NCBI RefSeq assembly: GCF_018128905.1
Contig: NZ_CP063808.1
Coordinates: forward strand, 7,316,001-7,380,000
Length of the DNA stretch: 64,000 bases
Origin: Streptomyces sp. A2-16
GTDB taxonomy: Bacteria; Actinomycetota; Actinomycetes; Streptomycetales; Streptomycetaceae
Direction of reading: 5' to 3'
Each line of letters starts with the position of its first letter. The stretch's first letter is position 1. This document shows positions 1 through 11,080 of the stretch, piece by piece. The notes below the pieces were generated by a model that ran no database searches, was not told the DNA's origin, and worked only from the letters and a program-made list of their open reading frames with translations. Position numbers and translations under genes: made by a program.

Positions 1-2475
<2,475 letters not shown>

Positions 2476-2536
2476 GCCGGTCCGCACCTTTCTTGGCTTG
2501 AGAGGAGTGACAGGGGCGGGGCCCCCGTCATTTCTC

Positions 2537-2559
2537 AGACTAGGGGGAGCCACTGACAA
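2537..2559 (-). promoter_or_regulatory. RecA-independent DNA-damage promoter (RecA-NDp/PafBC-type) of uvrA
   Basis: On the minus strand TTGTCAGTG (2559-2551), exactly 8 nt, then TAGTCT (2542-2537). This is a full match to the mycobacterial motif TTGTCRGTG-N8-TANNNT. It predicts transcription from about 2530 and a leader of about 55 nt before the uvrA GTG. Confidence 0.8.
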
Positions 2560-2668
2560 CGCCGGTCGGATTCCCCGGAGGCATAACAATCCCCGGCCAT
2601 CCAGCATGCCCGACGCCACGCCCGACCATATAGCACGTGCTTTCGATTTACGGCACTGCTTCACCACC

Positions 2669-2697
2669 TTCACCCAAAGGTGTGGCGGGACTAGGGT
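2669..2697 (+). promoter_or_regulatory. Predicted promoter of the 2705 gene, leaderless geometry
   Basis: TTCACC, 17 nt, TAGGGT. The -10 box ends 7 nt before the ATG at 2705 and there is no Shine-Dalgarno sequence, so transcription probably starts at or next to the A of ATG. Confidence 0.5.
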
Positions 2698-2704
2698 CAG
2701 CACC

Positions 2705-3391
2705 ATGATTGATCACGCTCATGACCTGGAGTCTGTACGTGGTGCGACCGAGCGGCTGCTGACCGCAGCCGCCAAGATGGACAACGCGTCCGTGACCGAG
2801 TCGTCACGGCTGCCGGGCTGGAGCCGCGGCCATGTCCTCGCGCACCTCGCCCGCAACGCCGACGCCCTCGTGAACGTGCTGCGGGGACGGCCGATGTATC
2901 CCTCCGGGGAAGCGCGCGACGCCGACATCGAGCGCGACGCCCCGCGGCCCCTCGACGTCCAGCTCGCCGACCTCCGCGACAGCGCCGCCCGCTTCCAGGA
3001 GGAGGGTGCGGCACCGGCCGACTGGTCACGCACCGTCGAGCTGCGCAACGGGGTCACCGACTCGGCGTCCCGGGTGCCGTTCCGCCGGTGGGTCGAGGTG
3101 GAGCTCCATCACGTGGACCTCGGGATCGGGTACGACCTGGAGGACCTGCCCGAGGAGTTCCTGGAGCGCGAGATCGACTTCCTGGCGGAACGCTTCCGGG
3201 GCCATCCCGACGTCCCCGCACTTCTGATCGAGCAGGACGCGGGCCCCGGAATCAGGACGGGCGGCGACGGGGATCCCTCCCTCGTCGTCAGCGGCCGCCC
3301 GGCCGACCTGCTCGGCTGGCTCGCCGGCCGCCGCGACGGCTCGGCACTGACGGTCCACGGCGGCACTCTCCCCGCGCTGCCCCCGCTATAG
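2705..3391 (+). CDS. Maleylpyruvate isomerase/DinB-like (mycothiol-dependent family) protein
   Basis: A 228-residue protein of the DinB/MDMPI fold. Actinobacterial members are mycothiol-dependent isomerases or S-transferases with a metal bound by three histidines. The N-terminal helical domain has the family signature LPGWSRGHVLAHLARNAD (about residues 38-56), and a second metal-ligand region VEVELHHVDLG (about 132-142). The last third (SLVVSGRPADLLGWLAGR) resembles the C-terminal SCP-like domain of the family. The ATG follows a TAGGGT -10 box by 7 nt with no ribosome binding site, which argues for a leaderless start. It is divergent from uvrA. The substrate is unknown; the family assignment is firm, the isomerase reaction is not. 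Confidence 0.85.
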   Translation: MIDHAHDLESVRGATERLLTAAAKMDNASVTESSRLPGWSRGHVLAHLARNADALVNVLRGRPMYPSGEARDADIERDAPRPLDVQLADLRDSAARFQEEGAAPADWSRTVELRNGVTDSASRVPFRRWVEVELHHVDLGIGYDLEDLPEEFLEREIDFLAERFRGHPDVPALLIEQDAGPGIRTGGDGDPSLVVSGRPADLLGWLAGRRDGSALTVHGGTLPALPPL

Positions 3392-3401
3392 GCTGGCGGT
3401 C

Positions 3402-4058
3402 ATGACGTACAGCGGACAGGTGACGGTCGGCGGGCCCGCCGACGTGCACGAGCTCAAGGACCTGATGATCACCAAGATCGCGGTCGGCCCGATGGACAAC
3501 AACGCCTATCTGCTGCGCTGCCGGGCCACCGACGAGCAACTGCTGATCGACGCCGCCAACGAGGCGGACACCCTGCTGGGCATGATCGGTGACGACGGCA
3601 TCGCCTCCGTCGTCACCACGCACCAGCACGGCGACCACTGGCAGGCGCTCGCCGCGGTGGTCGCGGCCACGCACGCGCGTACGTACGCCGGCCGGGACGA
3701 CGCCGACGGCATCCCCGTGCCCACCGACGTCCCGGTCGACGACGGAGATGTCATCCGCGTCGGCCACGTCGAGCTGACCGCCCGCCACCTGGTCGGTCAC
3801 ACGCCCGGCTCGATCGCCCTCGTCTACGACGACCCGCACGGACACCCTCATGTGTTCACCGGGGACTGCCTGTTCCCGGGAGGCGTCGGCAACACCCGCA
3901 AGGACCCCGAGGCGTTCGCCAGCCTGATCCACGACGTCGAGACGAAGATCTTCGACGCGCTGCCCGACGAGACCTGGGTGTACCCGGGCCACGGGAACGA
4001 CACGACGCTGGGCGCGGAGCGGCCGCAGCTGCCGGAGTGGCGCGCTCGGGGCTGGTGA
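3402..4058 (+). CDS. MBL-fold metallohydrolase (glyoxalase II-like)
   Basis: A 218-residue metallo-beta-lactamase-fold hydrolase, probably acting on a thioester or similar substrate in the cytoplasm. The zinc motif THQHGDHW is near residue 72, the third-ligand region GHTPGS near 131, FTGDCLF near 151 and the last ligand region VYPGHGND near 197. Length and motif spacing fit the glyoxalase II subgroup. The gene begins 10 bp after the preceding stop. A TAGGCT -10-like box overlaps that stop codon (3389-3394) and lies 7 nt before the ATG, so it may also have its own leaderless transcript. Pairing with an MDMPI-fold gene suggests mycothiol-linked detoxification, which is inference. Confidence 0.88.
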   Translation: MTYSGQVTVGGPADVHELKDLMITKIAVGPMDNNAYLLRCRATDEQLLIDAANEADTLLGMIGDDGIASVVTTHQHGDHWQALAAVVAATHARTYAGRDDADGIPVPTDVPVDDGDVIRVGHVELTARHLVGHTPGSIALVYDDPHGHPHVFTGDCLFPGGVGNTRKDPEAFASLIHDVETKIFDALPDETWVYPGHGNDTTLGAERPQLPEWRARGW

Positions 4059-4406
4059 ACTCCGCGGTGTGCGGAGGGGCGTGAGAACGGCGTACGGCGG
4101 GCGCACGGAAAGACGTACGCCCGGCGCGCACCCCTTCGCACGCGCCCCGTGTGAAGCCTTCACACACGCCGGAGTCACGCACGCGCTCCCGGCGCACATG
4201 GTTGCGCAGTCAACTGGGAGCAGCCCCGCACAGGATGACGGCTCCTGCGCGGTACGGGCCGCCGGTCTTCATTTCCCCGCCCTCGACCGGCGGCCCCGGC
4301 AACCTGTCCGAAAACTGTTCACACGACCGCAACACCCGTTCCCAATATGCGGACGATTGCCGCCGTGACCTCGACAAACGGGACAGTGGACTGTCACTCT
4401 CCCGCC
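4059..4406. other. 348-bp intergenic region before the ABC importer operon
   Basis: No gene is apparent. A weak hairpin (CGGGCG/CGCCCG with a loop of about 14 nt) around 4100-4125 could end transcription from 4058. The right part carries the dyad listed separately. I could not settle on a good -35/-10 pair. Confidence 0.5.
4382..4395. promoter_or_regulatory. Inverted repeat upstream of the ABC operon (candidate operator)
   Basis: GACAGT-GG-ACTGTC is a perfect dyad 11 bp upstream of the predicted ATG at 4407, where a Shine-Dalgarno sequence would normally lie and none is seen. It could be a repressor site for the amino-acid importer; no regulator gene is adjacent. Confidence 0.35.
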
Positions 4407-5291
4407 ATGCACCCTGCCCCACGCGCCCTGCGCCGCGCTGTCGCCGCGGCATCCATAGCCCTGCTCGCCACCGCCGTCGGCTGCGCTCCGCAGCCCGACG
4501 AGGACGCGAGCGCCAAGGCCTCGGGGTCGACCGGAACCACCTGTGCCAAGGGCAAGTTGGCCACCGAGACCGCCGGCAAGCTGACGATCGCGACCGACGA
4601 GCCGGCGTACGAGCCGTGGTTCAAGGACGACAAGCCCGCGAACGGCAAGGGCTTCGAGTCGGCCGTCGCCTACGCCGTGGCAAAGCAGCTCGGGTACGAC
4701 AGGAGCGCGGTCGTCTGGCAGAGCGTCCCCTTCAACAAGGCCTTCGCACCCGGGGAGAAGACCTTCGACTTCGACATCAACCAGGTGTCGATCAGCGCCG
4801 AGCGCAAGAAGGCCGTGGACTTCTCCTCCGGCTACTACGACGTGCGCCAGGCCGTCATCGCTCTCAAGGGCACCAAGGCCGCCAAGGCGAAGAGCATCGC
4901 GGACCTGAAGGGCCTCAAGCTCGGCGCCCAGGTCGGCACGACGAGCCTGAACTACATCCAGGACGTGGTGAAGCCGACGCAGGAGGCCGCCGCGTACGCC
5001 AAGAACGACCAGGCGAAGTCCGCCCTGGAGAACAAGCAGGTGGACGCCATCGTCGTCGACCTGCCGACCGCCTTCTACATCACCGCGGCGGAGGTGACGG
5101 ACGGCACCATCGTCGGGCAGTTCGAGAACCAGGGCGGCACGCCGGAGCAGTTCGGGCTCGTGCTCGACAAGGGCAGTGCGCTCACCTCCTGCGTGACGGC
5201 CGCCGTGGACGCCCTGCGCAAGGACGGCACCCTCGGCAAGTTGGAGCAGCAGTGGCTGTCCGACGCCGTCGACGCCCCGGTCCTCAAGTGA
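4407..5291 (+). CDS. Amino-acid ABC transporter substrate-binding lipoprotein
   Basis: A 294-residue extracellular solute-binding protein (SBP_bac_3 type). Residues 1-27 form a lipoprotein signal peptide with Arg residues, a hydrophobic stretch and a lipobox ending AVGC, followed by an acidic, Ser/Ala-rich linker. The mature domain starts near KLTIATDEPAYEPWF and has the family segments SVPFNKAFAPGEKTFDFDIN and VDFSSGYYDVRQAV, typical of polar amino-acid binders. An upstream in-frame start at 4347 would put 20 unlikely residues before the signal peptide, so 4407 is preferred. It is the first gene of a three-gene operon whose permease start overlaps its stop. Substrate not determinable from sequence. 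Confidence 0.93.
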   Translation: MHPAPRALRRAVAAASIALLATAVGCAPQPDEDASAKASGSTGTTCAKGKLATETAGKLTIATDEPAYEPWFKDDKPANGKGFESAVAYAVAKQLGYDRSAVVWQSVPFNKAFAPGEKTFDFDINQVSISAERKKAVDFSSGYYDVRQAVIALKGTKAAKAKSIADLKGLKLGAQVGTTSLNYIQDVVKPTQEAAAYAKNDQAKSALENKQVDAIVVDLPTAFYITAAEVTDGTIVGQFENQGGTPEQFGLVLDKGSALTSCVTAAVDALRKDGTLGKLEQQWLSDAVDAPVLK

Positions 5292-6178
5292 CGCTGACGA
5301 AGGACGAGGCCGGCCAGGAAGACGCGGGCGACTCCTACACGCCGTCGCAGCGGCGGATCGAGCGGGAGCGCCTCAAGCGCGCCCGCACCCGCCGCGCGAC
5401 GGCCATCGCCGCCGTCTCGACCCTGGTCACCGGCATCGTCCTCTACCTGGTCGTCGTCAACGCGCCCGGCTGGCCGCGCACCAAGGAGACGTTCTTCAAC
5501 GGGCAGTACGCGCGCGAGGCGTTTCCCAAGGTCCTCGAAGGGCTGTGGCTGAACGTCCGGCTGCTGCTGATCTGCGGTGTCGCCGTGCTGCTGCTCGGCA
5601 TGCTGATCGCCATCGCCCGCACGCTGCGCGGCCCGGTGTTCTTCCCGCTGCGCGTCCTGGCCGCCGCCTACACGGACTTCTTCCGCGGCCTGCCGCTCAT
5701 CATCAACCTCATGATCGTCGTCCTGGGTGTGCCGGCCCTGCGGCTCCAGGGCGTGACGGTCGACCCGGTGTGGCTGGGCGGCACGGCGCTCACGCTGACG
5801 TATTCGGCGTACGTGGCCGAGGTGTTCCGCGCGGGCATCGAGTCCGTGCACCCCTCGCAGCGTGCCGCGGCCCGCTCGCTCGGGCTCTCCAACCGGCAGG
5901 CGCTGCGGTACGTGGTGCTGCCGCAGGCGGTGCGCCGCCAGGTGCCGCCCCTGCTGAACGACCTGGTGTCGCTCCAGAAGGACACCGGTCTGGTGTCGAT
6001 CGGGGGCGCGATCGACGCCGTACGGGCCGCCGACATCATCGTCGGCCGGAGCCTCAACTACACGCCGTACATCGTCGCGGGCCTGGTCTTCGTGGCGCTG
6101 ACCATCCCGATGACCCGCTTCACGGACTGGGTGACGGCACGGATGGACCGCCGGCGGGCCCAGGGAGGAATCGCATGA
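5288..6178 (+). CDS. Amino-acid ABC transporter permease (HisMQ/GlnP type)
   Basis: A 296-residue inner-membrane permease. It starts at a GTG that overlaps the stop of the binding-protein gene (GTGA), a translational-coupling arrangement. A charged cytoplasmic N-terminus of about 38 residues (SQRRIERERLKRARTRR) precedes the first membrane segment (TAIAAVSTLVTGIVLYLVVV). The usual three to four further segments follow, with the EAA loop FRAGIESVHPSQRAAARSLG near residues 181-200, which contacts the ATPase. The pattern FFRGLPLIINL is diagnostic of the polar amino-acid permease family. The N-terminal extension is longer than in enteric homologues but usual in actinobacteria. Confidence 0.93.
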   Translation: MTLTKDEAGQEDAGDSYTPSQRRIERERLKRARTRRATAIAAVSTLVTGIVLYLVVVNAPGWPRTKETFFNGQYAREAFPKVLEGLWLNVRLLLICGVAVLLLGMLIAIARTLRGPVFFPLRVLAAAYTDFFRGLPLIINLMIVVLGVPALRLQGVTVDPVWLGGTALTLTYSAYVAEVFRAGIESVHPSQRAAARSLGLSNRQALRYVVLPQAVRRQVPPLLNDLVSLQKDTGLVSIGGAIDAVRAADIIVGRSLNYTPYIVAGLVFVALTIPMTRFTDWVTARMDRRRAQGGIA

Positions 6179-6933
6179 GCGACGCAGACGGACCGGTGCT
6201 GCGGATGGAGTCCGTCCGCAAGACGTTCGGCGACTCGGTCGTGCTGCGGGACGTCGATCTGGAGGTCGCCCCGCACACCGTGACCGCGCTGATCGGTGCG
6301 TCCGGGTCCGGCAAGTCGACACTGCTGCGCTGCGCCAACCTCCTGGAGGAGATCGACGACGGCGCCATCTGGCTGGACGGCGAGGAGATCACCGATCCGC
6401 GCGTCGACCAGGACGCGGTACGGCGCCGTATCGGCGTGGTCTTCCAGGCGTACAACCTCTTTCCGCACATGACGGTGCTGGAGAACATCACGCTGGCACC
6501 GCGCCGGGTGCACCAGGTGGCCCGCGCGGAGGCCGAGGAGCACGCCCGCGGGCTCCTGGAGCGGCTCGGGCTCGGCGGGAAGGCGGACGAGTACCCGGAC
6601 CGGCTCAGCGGCGGTCAGCAGCAGCGGGTCGCGATCGTGCGAGCCCTCGCCGTACGGCCCCGGCTGCTGCTGCTCGACGAGATCACCGCGGCCCTGGACC
6701 CCGAGCTGGTGGGCGAGGTCCTGAACGTCGTGCGTGACCTCAAGGGCGACGGGATGACCATGATGCTGGCCACGCACGAGATGGGCTTCGCGCGGGAGGT
6801 CGCCGACCAGGTCTGCTTTCTGGACTCGGGTGTGGTCCTCGAGCGCGGGAGCGCCGAGCAGGTCTTCGGCGCTCCGCAGCACGAGCGCACACAGCGCTTC
6901 CTGAAGCGGATCGTGGAGGCGGGGCGGCTGTAA
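6175..6933 (+). CDS. Amino-acid ABC transporter ATP-binding protein (GlnQ type)
   Basis: A 252-residue ATPase that drives the importer encoded just upstream. Its ATG overlaps the permease stop (ATGA). All nucleotide-binding motifs are intact: Walker A GASGSGKSTL (about residues 42-51), Q-loop VVFQAYNLFPHM, signature LSGGQQQRVA, Walker B LLLLDEITAALD, and the switch His in ATHEMGF. The Asp-Glu pair reads DEIT where DEPT is usual, a common minor variation. It closes the operon and is followed within 10 bp by a strong hairpin. Confidence 0.95.
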   Translation: MSDADGPVLRMESVRKTFGDSVVLRDVDLEVAPHTVTALIGASGSGKSTLLRCANLLEEIDDGAIWLDGEEITDPRVDQDAVRRRIGVVFQAYNLFPHMTVLENITLAPRRVHQVARAEAEEHARGLLERLGLGGKADEYPDRLSGGQQQRVAIVRALAVRPRLLLLDEITAALDPELVGEVLNVVRDLKGDGMTMMLATHEMGFAREVADQVCFLDSGVVLERGSAEQVFGAPQHERTQRFLKRIVEAGRL

Positions 6934-6939
6934 GCAGCT

Positions 6940-6973
6940 GTAAGTGGCGCCCGCCATGGCGGGCGCCACTTAC
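6940..6973. terminator. Bidirectional terminator between the ABC operon and aroQ
   Basis: A perfect palindrome: AAGTGGCGCCCGCC (6942-6955) followed by its exact complement (6958-6971), extendable by two pairs. It sits between convergent genes, 6 bp from the ABC stop and 4 bp from the aroQ stop. There is no T-tract, as is usual in Streptomyces. Confidence 0.85.
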
Positions 6974-6977
6974 TGCC

Positions 6978-7451
6978 CTACGCCTCGGCCCGGGCCGGCC
7001 CCGCCAGCGCCGCGACCCGCTCCACCCCGAACACGTATCCCTGCACCCCGCAGCCGGCGATGACCCCGTCCGCGCGCAGCGAGACGTAGGAGTGGTGCCG
7101 GAAGGACTCGCGCTGGTGGATGTTGGAGATGTGCACCTCCAGGACCGGCAGCCCGTCACAGGTGTTGAGCGCGTCCAGGATCGCGACCGATGTGTGCGAG
7201 TAGGCACCGGGGTTGATGACGATCCCGCAGTGATGGAGCCTCGCCTCGTGGATCCAGTCGACCAGTTCGCCCTCGTGGTTGGACTGCCGGAAGTCCACGG
7301 TGCCGCCGTGCGCGGCGGCCGCCTTGGCGCACAGGGCCTCGACGTCGGCGAGGGTGTCCTTGCCGTAGATCTCCGGCTGCCGCTGACCGAGCAGGTTCAG
7401 GTTGGGGCCGTTGAGGATCATGATCGGGGCGTTGGCCAGGGTGCGGGGCAC
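6978..7451 (-). CDS. aroQ: Type II 3-dehydroquinate dehydratase
   Basis: Catalyses the reversible trans-dehydration of 3-dehydroquinate to 3-dehydroshikimate in the shikimate pathway; a cytoplasmic dodecamer. The 157-residue length is typical. Visible marks are MILNGPNLNLLGQRQPEIYG near residues 11-30 (catalytic Tyr at the end, Arg in the lid), the base-positioning NPGAYSHTS near 82, and HISNIHQRESFRHHSY near 108-123 with the catalytic His. The GTG start is preceded by GGAGG five nt away. Type II enzymes can serve biosynthesis or quinate breakdown; no quinate genes are adjacent, so the biosynthetic role is likelier. Confidence 0.96.
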   Translation of the reverse strand: MPRTLANAPIMILNGPNLNLLGQRQPEIYGKDTLADVEALCAKAAAAHGGTVDFRQSNHEGELVDWIHEARLHHCGIVINPGAYSHTSVAILDALNTCDGLPVLEVHISNIHQRESFRHHSYVSLRADGVIAGCGVQGYVFGVERVAALAGPARAEA

Positions 7452-7536
7452 GGTTCCTCCGGTCCGGTACGGGTGGGCTGCTCGTCCCCGGTTTATCACG
7501 GTGCGCCGCGCGCGGTGCCGCCCGTACCCTCCCGGC

Positions 7537-8583
7537 ATGACCACGCTCTCGTACCCCTCCAAGCCCGTACCCGGCGACCGCATCGCCGTCATCTCCCCCG
7601 GCGCCGGCCTGCCGGGGCTCTTCCCGCGCCCCTTCGAGCTCGGGCTGGAGCGGCTGCGCAAGGAGTACGGGCTGGAGCCGGTCGAGTATCCGGCGACCCG
7701 GAAGATGGGCTCGACGCCGCAGGAACGCGCCGCCGACATCCACGCGGCCTTCGCCGACCCGGACGTCAAGGTGGTCATGGCGTCCATCGGGGGTGACGAT
7801 CAGATCACCGTTCTGCCGTTCCTGGACCGGGAGTTGATCCGGGCGAACCCGAAGCCGTTCTTCGGGATGAGCGACAACACCAACCTGCTCGCGTACCTGT
7901 ACAGCACCGGCATCGTGAGCTACCACGGCGCCACCGTGATGACCGCGCTCGGGCGCCCGGTGGCCATGAGCTCCCTGACCGCAGACTCCCTGCGGGCCGC
8001 CCTGTTCACCTCCGGCGCCTACGAACTCGCGCCCGCCGCCCGGGTGCGGGACGTCGACCGTGACTGGGCGGACCCCGCCACCTTCGAGACGGAGCCGGAC
8101 ACCCGTCCCGGCAACGGCTGGACCTGGGTGAACGCCGACCGGGTGGTGGAGGGCCGCGCCTGGGGCGGCTGTCTGGAGATCCTGGGCTGGCTGCTGATGG
8201 CCGACCGCGAGATCGCGCGCGACCTGAGCGTGTACGACGGAGGGGTGCTGCTCCTGGAGACCTCGGAGGAGATGCCGAGCGATGTCGAGGTCTTCCGCAC
8301 CCTGCGCAACATGGGCGAGCGCGGGCTGCTGGAACGCTTCTCCGCGCTGCTGATGGGCCGCCCCAAGACCTGGTCCTTCGAGCACCCCAACAGCCCGGAG
8401 CAGGCGGATCGTTACGCCGCCGACCAGCGCGAGGCCGTACTGCGGGTCATGCGCGTGTATGCGCCCAACACGACCATCGTCTTCGACGTGGACTACGGCC
8501 ACACCGATCCACAACTCGTCATCCCCTACGGCGGTCTCGTCCGCGTCGACGGTCCCGCCCGGCGCATCACCGTCACGTACTGA
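7537..8583 (+). CDS. S66-family peptidase (LD-carboxypeptidase/MccF-like)
   Basis: A 348-residue serine peptidase of family S66, which contains muropeptide LD-carboxypeptidases and microcin C self-immunity peptidases (MccF). The nucleophile region FFGMSDNTNLLAYLYSTG lies near residue 110. The catalytic Glu/His region at the C-terminal end reads VFDVDYGHTDPQLVIPYGG near 310-330. The ~60-residue middle segment with WVNADRVVEGRAWGG is the MccF-like topology rather than the shorter LdcA. No signal peptide, so it is cytosolic. TACCCT lies 6 nt before the ATG (7525-7530), suggesting leaderless transcription. MccF-like hydrolysis of aminoacyl-sulfamoyl compounds is possible but unproved. Confidence 0.85.
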   Translation: MTTLSYPSKPVPGDRIAVISPGAGLPGLFPRPFELGLERLRKEYGLEPVEYPATRKMGSTPQERAADIHAAFADPDVKVVMASIGGDDQITVLPFLDRELIRANPKPFFGMSDNTNLLAYLYSTGIVSYHGATVMTALGRPVAMSSLTADSLRAALFTSGAYELAPAARVRDVDRDWADPATFETEPDTRPGNGWTWVNADRVVEGRAWGGCLEILGWLLMADREIARDLSVYDGGVLLLETSEEMPSDVEVFRTLRNMGERGLLERFSALLMGRPKTWSFEHPNSPEQADRYAADQREAVLRVMRVYAPNTTIVFDVDYGHTDPQLVIPYGGLVRVDGPARRITVTY

Positions 8584-8625
8584 CCACGCCCGTAACCCTT
8601 GGTCACCGCGGGTGGTTGACGCGGC

Positions 8626-9945
8626 ATGCACGACGTACGCACCGTAAGGGCGCCTTCCATGCCGCGGCTCGCGGCCGCCTCGCTCGCCGGGACGGCCATC
8701 GAGTTCTACGACTTCTTCGTCTACGGAACGGCCGCGGCACTGATCCTGGGGCCGCTGTTCTTCCCGAGCTTCTCGCCCGTCGTGGGGACGCTGGCCGCCT
8801 TCGGGACCTTCGGCGTGGGGTTCGTCGCGCGGCCGCTCGGGTCGGTGCTGTTCGGGCACATCGGGGACCGGCACGGGCGGCGTCCGGTCCTCGTGGCCTC
8901 GCTGCTGCTGACCGGCGTCGCCACGGTCGCGGTCGGCTGTGTGCCGACGTACGACGCGATCGGTGCGGCCGCCCCGCTGCTGCTCCTGGTGCTGCGCTTC
9001 CTGCAGGGCCTGGGGCTCGGCGGGGAGTGGGGCGGGGCCGTGCTGCTGACCGCGGAGCACGCGCCCGCCGAACGGCGTGGGCTGTGGACGAGCTTCCCGC
9101 AGGTGGGACCCGCGCTGGGCTTCCTGCTCGCCAACGGCGTGGTGCTGGCGCTGTCGGCCACGCTGTCCGAGGCGCAGTTCGCCGCGTGGGGCTGGCGGGT
9201 GCCGTTCTGGGCGGCCGGGGTGCTGGCGGCGGTGGGGCTGTGGCTGCGCTCCTCCCTTCCGGAGAGCCCCGGGTTCCTGGAGATCGACGACCACGCGCGC
9301 GTGCCGCTCGCCGAGGTGGTCCGCGACCATGGGCGGCTCGTCCTGCTGACGGCCGGTGCGCTCGCGGTCGGGTACGCGATCTTCTACGCCGTGACGACGT
9401 GGTCCCTCGCCTACGGGACGGAGCGGCTCGGGGTGAGCCGTACCGTCATGCTGACCTGCATCATGGCCGCGGTGCTGGTGAAGGGCTCGCTCACACCGGT
9501 GGCCGCGCTGCTCGGGGACCGGTACGGGCGGCGGCCGCTGTGTCTCGCGGGATGCACGGCGGCCGCGCTGTGGATGTTCCCGATGGTGGCGTTGCTGGCC
9601 ACCGGGGAGCCGCTGTGGATGTTCCTCGGCTTCCTGGGGGCGATGATCGCGTTCATCACGATGTTCGCGGTGATCGCCGCGTATCTGCCGGAGCTGTACG
9701 AGCCGCGGGTGCGCTGCACCGGGGCCGCTGTCGGCTACAACCTCGGCGGGGTGATCGGGGGCGCGCTCACCCCGATCGTGGCGACGGCGCTGGTGGAGCA
9801 CGGCGGGCGGGTGCCCTGGGGCGTGGGCGCGTATCTGACCGGGATCGCGCTGCTCAGCCTCGGGTGCTTCGCGTTGCTGCCGGAGACGCGTCCAGTGCCC
9901 GTGACGGTGGCGGAGCCGGCTGCGGACGGGTCCGTTACGGGTTGA
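8626..9945 (+). CDS. MFS transporter, metabolite:H+ symporter (MHS) family
   Basis: A 439-residue, 12-segment major facilitator of the MHS type (shikimate, proline/betaine, citrate permeases). Diagnostic segments are GTAIEFYDFFVYGTAAAL in the first helix, GHIGDRHGRRP in loop 2-3, the RFLQGLGLGGEWGGAVLLT helix, and GDRYGRRPL in loop 8-9. The last bases overlap the convergent antiporter gene by 11 bp. An alternative ATG at 8659 (MPRLAAAS) has a better-placed purine-rich stretch and gives a more usual N-terminus, so the start is uncertain. Proximity to aroQ makes a shikimate/quinate-type substrate thinkable, but nothing in the sequence fixes it. Confidence 0.87.
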   Translation: MHDVRTVRAPSMPRLAAASLAGTAIEFYDFFVYGTAAALILGPLFFPSFSPVVGTLAAFGTFGVGFVARPLGSVLFGHIGDRHGRRPVLVASLLLTGVATVAVGCVPTYDAIGAAAPLLLLVLRFLQGLGLGGEWGGAVLLTAEHAPAERRGLWTSFPQVGPALGFLLANGVVLALSATLSEAQFAAWGWRVPFWAAGVLAAVGLWLRSSLPESPGFLEIDDHARVPLAEVVRDHGRLVLLTAGALAVGYAIFYAVTTWSLAYGTERLGVSRTVMLTCIMAAVLVKGSLTPVAALLGDRYGRRPLCLAGCTAAALWMFPMVALLATGEPLWMFLGFLGAMIAFITMFAVIAAYLPELYEPRVRCTGAAVGYNLGGVIGGALTPIVATALVEHGGRVPWGVGAYLTGIALLSLGCFALLPETRPVPVTVAEPAADGSVTG

Positions 9946-11035
9946 TCGCCAGCTCCAGATAGGCCGCGAACAACACGAGATGTACGCCGCCCTGCAGCGG
10001 TGTGGCCCGGCCGGGGACCACGGTCAGGGAGCTGACCACCACCGTGAGGGCCAGCAGCACCATGTGGGTGGAGCCGAGGCCGAGGACGAGCGGCCCGGAG
10101 AGCCAGACGGAGGCCAGTGCGACGGCGGGGATGGTCAGGCCGATGCTGGCCATGGCCGAGCCGAGGGCGAGGTTGAGACTGGTCTGCACGCGGTCGCGGC
10201 GCGCGGAGCGCAGGGCGGCGATGGTCTCGGGGAGAAGCACCAGCAGGGCGATGATCACACCGACGACGGCATGAGGAAGACCGGCCTTGGCCACCCCGGA
10301 CTCGATGGTCGGTGAGACGCCCTTGGCCAGGCCGACCACCCCGATCAGGGCGAGGCCCAGCAGGCTCAGACTGACCAGCGCGGCGCGGGCGGTGGGGATG
10401 TCGGCGTGGTCGTCAGCCGTGATCACCTCCCCCTGGCGGGTGATCGGGAGGAAGTAGTCGCGGTGCCGTACGGTCTGGGTCGCCACGAACAGGCCGTACA
10501 GAATCAGCGAGGACACCGCGGCGAAGGTCAGCTGGGTGGTGGAGAACTCCGGGCCCGGCTTGCTCGTCGTGAACGTCGGCAGCACCAGGCTCAGCGTGGC
10601 CAGGGTGGCGACCGTGGCGAGGGCGGCGCCGGTGCCCTCGGGGTTGAAGACCGCGGTGCCGTGGCGCAGTGAGGCCACCAGGAGGCTGATGCCGACGATG
10701 CCGTTGCAGGTGATCATCACGGCCGCGAAGACCGTGTCCCTGGCCAGCGTGGAACTCTTGTCGCCGCCGTCCGCCATCAGGGTGACGATCAGGGCCACCT
10801 CGATGATCGTGACGGCGACGGCAAGGACGAGCGAGCCGAACGGCTCCCCGACCCGGTGGGCGACCACCTCGGCGTGGTGCACGGCGGCCAGCACGGCCCC
10901 GGCGAGGACCAGGGTCACGATGACCACGACCGCTCCGGGCAGATCGCGGCCCCAGGTGAACACCAGCAGGACGACCGCGAGCACCGGCACGACGGACGTC
11001 CAGCTCACGGTGAGCGGGCGGAGCCGAGCAATCAT
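9935..11035 (-). CDS. Calcium/proton antiporter (CaCA/ChaA-like)
   Basis: A 366-residue membrane protein with about 11 hydrophobic segments in two halves, each carrying an ion-binding alpha-repeat motif of the cation/Ca2+ exchanger superfamily. The first is EPFGSLVLAVAVTIIEVALI near residues 63-82, the second LLVLLPETIAALRSARRD near 266-283 with ASIGLTIP downstream. It most resembles ChaA, which exports Ca2+, Na+ or K+ against protons. The loop ITRQGEVITADDHADIP between the halves is acidic and cytoplasmic. Convergent with the MFS gene, sharing 11 bp at the 3' ends. Confidence 0.88.
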   Translation of the reverse strand: MIARLRPLTVSWTSVVPVLAVVLLVFTWGRDLPGAVVVIVTLVLAGAVLAAVHHAEVVAHRVGEPFGSLVLAVAVTIIEVALIVTLMADGGDKSSTLARDTVFAAVMITCNGIVGISLLVASLRHGTAVFNPEGTGAALATVATLATLSLVLPTFTTSKPGPEFSTTQLTFAAVSSLILYGLFVATQTVRHRDYFLPITRQGEVITADDHADIPTARAALVSLSLLGLALIGVVGLAKGVSPTIESGVAKAGLPHAVVGVIIALLVLLPETIAALRSARRDRVQTSLNLALGSAMASIGLTIPAVALASVWLSGPLVLGLGSTHMVLLALTVVVSSLTVVPGRATPLQGGVHLVLFAAYLELAINP

Positions 11036-11080
11036 GCAGCGATACTCGCAGAGGCACTCAGGCCCCGCACGCCCCCTGGG

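Noticed and set aside
5075..6322. Minus-strand frame over the ABC permease as an antisense gene
   Set aside because: No start site, family or codon bias of its own; it is the complement of coding sequence.
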